A DNA stretch of 9,756 nucleotides from Candidatus Poseidoniaceae archaeon (GTDB lineage Archaea > Thermoplasmatota > Poseidoniia > Poseidoniales > Poseidoniaceae), in assembly GCA_013329865.1 (NCBI GenBank), contig DUJJ01000112.1:1-9756 (forward strand), written 5' to 3'. The stretch's first letter is position 1, and every line of letters begins with the position of its first letter. Positions 5,092 to 9,756 of the stretch are shown here, piece by piece. The notes beneath the pieces are model-generated. The model worked only from the letters and a program-made list of their open reading frames with translations, was not told the origin of the DNA and ran no database searches. The position numbers and the translations under genes were made by a program.

Positions 5092-6741
5092 ATGGCCACT
5101 AATTTGTTTGGCACGGATGGAATTAGGGGGCAGGTAAACGCGAACATCCAAAATGAGAAGATTGCATTAGAGGCGTTGAGGGAGAACCGGGAGATTTCTC
5201 CGCCAATATTCCGGCTGATTGGCGAGGCACTAGGTCGCTGTTGTGAGGTAGAATCAGGACAACAACTGCGAGCCGTGGTGGGCTGGGATGACCGTCCGTC
5301 TAACACACTACTAGCAGAATACTTGACGGTTGGATTGAACCTTGCCGGATTTGAAGTAACCCATATTGGTGTTTGCGCAACCCCCGGTCTGCACTATGCG
5401 ACACTCATGTTGGAAGCGGACTTTGGTTGTATGATTACAGCAAGTCACAATCCGGTGGCGGATTCTGGGCTCAAGATATTTACTAAATATGGCTACAAAA
5501 CATTACCGGATTTTGAGGTAGAATTGTCGCGTAATGCAATATCTTTGTCCAGGGAAGACCGAGAGATAGATCACATAGAACGTGAAAGATTAGCAATACC
5601 AGCAACTCAGCATTATTCATCGGACTGGAGTATAACAAATCATTCAGCATGGTTAACCGAGCGATATTCCGGTCTAGCACAGATGCTCGGTAAGCAGTTG
5701 TCTAGTGCTAGCAACATATCCAGACCTCTGCTGGTTGACTCGTCGCGAGGTAGTAACAAACATTGGTTAGTGAATTGGTTAATCGATCGAGGTATTGCGG
5801 CCTTGGAAGTGAGTGACTCAGCACCTTGTTTAAACGAAAACTGTGGCGCTGGTGACTTTTTGCCAACCCAAGAGTGGACTTTTGCAGATGCGAAAAGGTC
5901 ATCACACCGCCTAATCAGCCAATTATCAAGTTGTCAACCCGGAACCTTGGTTGGTGCAGCACTTGATGGTGACGGCGACCGATGCCTACTCATTGAATCT
6001 ACTACTACTGGGTTCAGGGTTATAGATGGAGATAGAATTGCTGATGCTTTCATCAATTGTTTTTCACAAGCGGGTTACGATTGGCACCTTGCAGCAAGCA
6101 TTGAATCAGATTTGTCTCTCACAACCAATCTAGACCGCTTCCCCCAGCCGATAAAAACTAGTGAGACAGCGGTTGGCGATCGATGGCTATCAGTAAGTCT
6201 GTCCAATGGTATTGTCGATGAATATTTGGTCGAAGAATCACTACCACAGCTGATTGGAGTAGAGGATTCCGGTCATGTTGTCTTACCATCACCTCATCCA
6301 AAATTAGACCAAAACTGGTCGCTTGTGGGAGATGGTGCAATGAGCTTAGTGGTCTATTTGTTGTCGACGACAAACCTCAACGAAGCGACTCTAATGAAGC
6401 GCGGGTGGAAATGTCGCCAATCAGTATCTGAGGTTGACAGAAGCAAGTGGGATGGTAAAAATCAGCTTTCAAATACTGTAGAATCAACCTTCCGTGAATA
6501 TTTGGGTAATACCTATGACATTGACAATTGGGCTAGAACCGTTGTGGACGGTGAGGAAAATCTCATGCTCATAACCTGCACACTATCCGGTGCCAAACTT
6601 TCACTTGGCGTCAGGAATAGTGGTACTCAGGCTAAAATTTCTGTTTCCGCTCGGCTGGAACAGGGGGGCGATTCATCCGGTATACAACGTAGTATAGATG
6701 CTGTTTGTGATATTTTGGCAGCTCAAATGGTCAGCCGTTGA
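5092..6741 (+). CDS. glmM: Phosphoglucosamine mutase (GlmM-type alpha-D-phosphohexomutase)
   Basis: It interconverts glucosamine-6-phosphate and glucosamine-1-phosphate, feeding the neighbouring acetyltransferase. All four phosphohexomutase sites are visible. The N-terminus starts MATNLFGTDGIRGQVN, a GlmM-like signature. The phosphoserine loop ITASHNP has the catalytic serine at S118. The metal loop is DGDGDR at 292-297, and the sugar-binding loop is GVEDSGH at 389-395. The phosphate-binding loop is RNSGTQAK at 508-515. The last is unusual: the family's common RxSGTEP has become RNSGTQA. At 549 residues it is about 100 longer than typical GlmM proteins (about 450), with extra sequence in the first 60 residues, around 145-205 and around 400-415. 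The start at 5092 is fixed by a strong Shine-Dalgarno overlapping the upstream stop; the frame runs open further upstream but inside the previous gene. The 3' end overlaps the convergent membrane-protein gene by 11 bp. Phosphomannomutase or phosphoglucomutase activity is the alternative. Confidence 0.85.
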   Translation: MATNLFGTDGIRGQVNANIQNEKIALEALRENREISPPIFRLIGEALGRCCEVESGQQLRAVVGWDDRPSNTLLAEYLTVGLNLAGFEVTHIGVCATPGLHYATLMLEADFGCMITASHNPVADSGLKIFTKYGYKTLPDFEVELSRNAISLSREDREIDHIERERLAIPATQHYSSDWSITNHSAWLTERYSGLAQMLGKQLSSASNISRPLLVDSSRGSNKHWLVNWLIDRGIAALEVSDSAPCLNENCGAGDFLPTQEWTFADAKRSSHRLISQLSSCQPGTLVGAALDGDGDRCLLIESTTTGFRVIDGDRIADAFINCFSQAGYDWHLAASIESDLSLTTNLDRFPQPIKTSETAVGDRWLSVSLSNGIVDEYLVEESLPQLIGVEDSGHVVLPSPHPKLDQNWSLVGDGAMSLVVYLLSTTNLNEATLMKRGWKCRQSVSEVDRSKWDGKNQLSNTVESTFREYLGNTYDIDNWARTVVDGEENLMLITCTLSGAKLSLGVRNSGTQAKISVSARLEQGGDSSGIQRSIDAVCDILAAQMVSR

Positions 6742-9700
6742 TTATCCTTTTTTCATAGGTCTGATTGAGATAGGTTACGATACCCAGCAATACAGATGAT
6801 GCAATCAGAATAGCTAGCATTGCTTCTACACCTGCACCGACGCTGAGCATTATCATTGCAACAACCCAAGCAAGAATCATATCCAATGCCCCGAAAACAC
6901 GCCACGATTTCCGCATGACTAGGATGCCACTGACCCAGGAAGTTGCGGAGCAAATGATTAGCAATACTGCAACGACCGTCAGGTTTTCCCAGCCAAACCC
7001 AGCAGGCAACAGAAGTATGTGGACGGCCCATAATCCGGAGGCCAACCAAACTCCGGAGTCACTCGCCACCGACCAAATTACAAAACCAATGGACACAATC
7101 CCAGCGATTGTGGCGAATATGTGAAGCCCGAGAGGAGCTAATCCAATTGGTTCCATACACCAATACATCACTCCTGAAAGCGCTACTGGCAGTATTAACC
7201 ATGCAGTCAAGACCACAGCAGGCTGTGTCCAATTCCAACCTCGACGGAAAACCAAGACGATGGCAAGTAAGCCGGCAAAACCAATTGAGGTGATTCCAGC
7301 CAATACAACCCATGCGGCTCGTCCAATCGCCCCCCGGTGATCCTCCAGGCCTCTGAGTAGTCGTTGTTTCTCAACCCAGTCATAGGCAATAACCGAGCTT
7401 AACAGGACAATTTCAATGAAAATTAGCGGTAAAGTCCAATCTATAATGCTCGCACTAAACGGGTCTACTCGATACATTACCGGAACCTCTCCGCCGATGA
7501 TTAATGCAACAATACGGTCGATTACCAGTAAGTAGACCACGCCCTCAACGGCGTTGGGGATGCGCAATCCAAGGTCGTTTCTCCCAACCAACCCAACGCT
7601 AGCAAGAATACACAAACCGCCGGTTAATACTGCTAAGTGCTTGGCATCATCGAGCCCTACCACTGAATCGGAAACTCTTCCTGCAAGGTGAACTAATACT
7701 AAACCTAGCATTGAAATTGCTATTGGTAGTTCTATCCCAGCAACATCTGGTAACCTTAACCCGATGTCGTTTGCTCTAATTCTTGCTAAGGCAATAAACA
7801 GAATAGAAATCACCACACAAAACGCTAAGATAAGATAAGACAACGAGGTCGTAAATGATAGATATATCGATGCCAAAATAGTAGTAGTGAGGAATGCAAT
7901 TACAATAACCGGACGATGGTGAATATCGCCTAGTTCCAAATCATATTGTCCACTAGTACCCGTTCGCTTGGCCCGCTTACGCTGTTTTTCTACTAAATCG
8001 AGCATTTCGATATCGATCATTTTGAGCCTGCTTTTGTTATCTTGTTGATTGTCAATTGTGGCTGCAACTCCTTTACCAGCGGCCTGAGCGTCAACGAACT
8101 TCTGCAACCTTGCCTGTTTTTCTTCAATTCGCAAGAGGCGGTCTTCTTTTCTCGCAACCGAACGCATTTCACTACGGAATTCACCCTGTATTGCTAGATA
8201 TGCACCTGAACCAATGAACATCAGCAGGGTGGCTAATAGAACTAACGCTGAGTCCTTTATTTGAGCAGTAATCGCCATAATACTCAACAATCCTACTGCG
8301 GCTATTGCTGGCGGCAGTAATTTTTCAACCATGGCGGCTCTTCGAAGATATAATGTCAGTGCAACGAGCGTAATTACGGTTAAGCAGTAGAGATTAACCG
8401 TTTCATCTGGGAGGAATGCATCACCGTCTAGCTGTACTAGATTTAGTGGCTCGAGAGCTATGATTATGAAAAGACCAGATAGCAAACCCATCATCAGGGT
8501 GAGCAATTGCCCCGGTAGTGCCTCCGCTTTTTTCATCAATTCATCACTCGCACCTGACCGTTTCAACCGGTCAGAAGCGAGCAGAAGTATTGCACTGGTG
8601 ATAACTAGAGTGACCGCCCATATTGCCTGTTGACCGTAGGTCCATGACAGGGCAATTGTTGCAGCGCCCCAGATTGTCATCAAGGTGCGCGGACGCCCTT
8701 TATGCCTGTCGAATAACACCATTACCGCATGACTAATCATTAGAACCGTTAATATGCCAAATAACCCTAACGCAGGCAGTGCGCCGGGTCTAGTGACTGA
8801 CCAAGTAACAAATAGCGTAAGCAGAAAACTCAAACTCCATAATTGAAGTACTGCGGAATCCCTCAATCGAGCGCTCAATTCAGACATACCGCCTAATCTT
8901 GAAGCAAGGTTGAAACCAGTTTCTCCATGCTTAATATTGACCCAAATTTGTTGGAAGACTAACAAGAACATCCAAACTGCCAGGTCGTATTGTTCAATCA
9001 GAATCGGTATGTAATCTGCCGACACCAAGCGATTTTCAACATCGGTTGCGAATAGTAGAAGCCATAACCAAGGGCCAACAACTGCAGTTCCGGCAATAGA
9101 TGGGGAGTCTCTATACATTGCTAATTGTGCTAAACCAATCCATACTATTGCCTGACTTACCAGCAGAGTTCTGGCACCTCTACCAGCATCATCAGCCGGA
9201 ATAAGTAGTGTTAACAATATCACAATCACTAACCCCCCAGCCCATAACACATGATCTGAAACAGCGGTTTGATTACGCAGGAGTGCCCCAGCAGTCAATG
9301 CTGCAGTAACCGCTGCATAGATGCTGTATGGGCGTAGTCCAAATGGCAGGTTTAGTGTTACAACACCGCTCTCCAATATCGCCAGGCCAAACAGTAGTAA
9401 TGGCGCTGGCAGAACAATAAGCGGTAGCAGCCTTGGCCACGCAACTCCCCTGACGACTAGGTAGGATGCACTGAATGCAGTCAGCAGTAGGACTAATTGG
9501 GCTAATGCATAACCGGTTTCGAGTCGGTTTGCTGCAACCGCTAACAGTGCCCCAATCATGCCTAGTCCAACAGATACCGACCACAAACCGGGTTTACCCA
9601 AGCCAAGCGCTTTGAAAGCGTCTGAGAACCAGTTGTTCTTATCAACAAATTTTGCTGCCATCGTAGAGTTGGTCGCGGTAACACACACCATCAGGAGGAA

Positions 9701-9756
9701 TAACAGTAATTCGTCCTCAAACGGCAAGATTGTTAGGCCGAAAAAATCCCAGTTAC
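6731..9756 (-). CDS. Giant polytopic membrane protein with internal coiled-coil domain, 5'-truncated
   Basis: I do not recognise the family. The frame has no stop up to the window edge; residues are numbered here from a TTG at 9727 (998 codons), but the preceding codons (NWDFFGLTI) stay open. In-frame ATGs at 9691 and 9661 lack Shine-Dalgarno sequences, so the true start is probably outside the window. By eye there are about 30 hydrophobic segments: roughly 17 before residue 514 and 13 after 606. Between them, residues 515-605 form a charged cytosolic-looking domain, with a likely coiled coil (RSEMRSVARKEDRLLRIEEK) and a basic stretch KQRKRAKRTG. The motif NDIGLRLP at 653-660 recurs as NDLGLRIP at 717-724. 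No catalytic motif, signal peptide or transporter signature is evident. Possible roles such as envelope scaffold, transporter or glycan-related protein are speculation. It is convergent with glmM, overlapping by 11 bp. Confidence 0.8.
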   Translation of the reverse strand, partial: NWDFFGLTILPFEDELLLFLLMVCVTATNSTMAAKFVDKNNWFSDAFKALGLGKPGLWSVSVGLGMIGALLAVAANRLETGYALAQLVLLLTAFSASYLVVRGVAWPRLLPLIVLPAPLLLFGLAILESGVVTLNLPFGLRPYSIYAAVTAALTAGALLRNQTAVSDHVLWAGGLVIVILLTLLIPADDAGRGARTLLVSQAIVWIGLAQLAMYRDSPSIAGTAVVGPWLWLLLFATDVENRLVSADYIPILIEQYDLAVWMFLLVFQQIWVNIKHGETGFNLASRLGGMSELSARLRDSAVLQLWSLSFLLTLFVTWSVTRPGALPALGLFGILTVLMISHAVMVLFDRHKGRPRTLMTIWGAATIALSWTYGQQAIWAVTLVITSAILLLASDRLKRSGASDELMKKAEALPGQLLTLMMGLLSGLFIIIALEPLNLVQLDGDAFLPDETVNLYCLTVITLVALTLYLRRAAMVEKLLPPAIAAVGLLSIMAITAQIKDSALVLLATLLMFIGSGAYLAIQGEFRSEMRSVARKEDRLLRIEEKQARLQKFVDAQAAGKGVAATIDNQQDNKSRLKMIDIEMLDLVEKQRKRAKRTGTSGQYDLELGDIHHRPVIVIAFLTTTILASIYLSFTTSLSYLILAFCVVISILFIALARIRANDIGLRLPDVAGIELPIAISMLGLVLVHLAGRVSDSVVGLDDAKHLAVLTGGLCILASVGLVGRNDLGLRIPNAVEGVVYLLVIDRIVALIIGGEVPVMYRVDPFSASIIDWTLPLIFIEIVLLSSVIAYDWVEKQRLLRGLEDHRGAIGRAAWVVLAGITSIGFAGLLAIVLVFRRGWNWTQPAVVLTAWLILPVALSGVMYWCMEPIGLAPLGLHIFATIAGIVSIGFVIWSVASDSGVWLASGLWAVHILLLPAGFGWENLTVVAVLLIICSATSWVSGILVMRKSWRVFGALDMILAWVVAMIMLSVGAGVEAMLAILIASSVLLGIVTYLNQTYEKRIING
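6748..6753 (+). terminator. Oligo-T tract after glmM, possible archaeal terminator
   Basis: Six consecutive T residues begin 6 nt after the glmM stop codon, and no hairpin is needed for archaeal T-tract termination. The tract also encodes part of the C-terminus of the opposite-strand gene, so it may simply reflect its lysine codons. No other candidate terminator is evident at this junction. Confidence 0.3.
7913..8185 (-). other. Cytosolic coiled-coil/basic domain inside the giant membrane protein
   Basis: This segment encodes about 91 residues without hydrophobic runs, splitting the membrane protein into two halves. It begins with a Lys/Glu/Arg-rich stretch with coiled-coil-like spacing, passes a Gly/Ala/Asn/Gln-rich loop and ends with a basic cluster before the next membrane segment. 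The positive charge suggests a cytosolic location by the positive-inside rule. Confidence 0.55.

Noticed and set aside
5483..6373. Several minus-strand frames of 65-71 codons inside glmM
   Set aside because: They overlap a gene with all four phosphohexomutase motifs and contain no recognisable protein pattern.
6753..7389. Short frames on both strands within the giant membrane gene
   Set aside because: The long frame keeps a consistent alternation of hydrophobic segments and charged loops, while the short ones are rich in Cys, Trp and His in a way typical of out-of-frame translation.

Overview
The window is gene-dense DNA of moderate, slightly AT-leaning composition. It reads as a stretch of an archaeal chromosome. 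The strongest markers are a partial archaeal/eukaryotic-type DNA primase large subunit (PriL) and a DUF373 membrane protein, a family I know from archaea. The compact layout, the TATA-like element ahead of one gene and the abutting or overlapping convergent genes also fit a small-genome euryarchaeon. A marine lineage such as Marine Group II or III (Thermoplasmatota-related) is my best guess, but the lineage is inference. I see no mobile element, CRISPR array, tRNA or rRNA.

Layout: (1) Positions 1-1017, +, hold the 3' part of priL with its four Fe-S cysteines. (2) Positions 1081-2199, +, encode a DUF373 protein with about six membrane segments. (3) Positions 2200-2745, -, encode a two-CBS-domain protein whose stop codon directly abuts the DUF373 stop. 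(4) Across an 80-bp divergent promoter region, 2826-3185, +, encodes a small C-terminal zinc-ribbon protein. (5) Positions 3223-4032, +, encode an unrecognised protein with a faint resemblance to gamma-glutamylcyclotransferase-like proteins. (6) Positions 4097-4348, +, encode a small winged-helix-like DNA-binding protein, preceded by a TATA-like box and a perfect 14-bp palindrome touching its start codon. (7) Positions 4386-5087, +, encode a stand-alone left-handed beta-helix acetyltransferase of GlmU C-terminal type, and 5092-6741, +, encode a long GlmM-type phosphoglucosamine mutase. These two are coupled by a strong Shine-Dalgarno sequence that overlaps the upstream stop. (8) Positions 6731-9756, -, hold a very large polytopic membrane protein, open at the window edge, with about 30 predicted membrane segments and one internal coiled-coil domain. 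It overlaps glmM by 11 bp tail to tail.

How the genes may work together: genes 6 and 7 look like one transcription unit. GlmM would make glucosamine-1-phosphate and the GlmU-like enzyme would acetylate it, which are two consecutive steps towards UDP-GlcNAc for surface glycans or N-glycosylation. The small DNA-binding protein could regulate itself and the pathway through the palindrome. No uridylyltransferase domain is present here, so that step must be encoded elsewhere. The remaining genes (replication, membrane, CBS, zinc ribbon) show no obvious shared pathway. I found no convincing wholly new multi-gene system. The most unusual items are the giant membrane protein, the palindrome-controlled sugar-nucleotide cluster and the unrecognised 3223-4032 protein.
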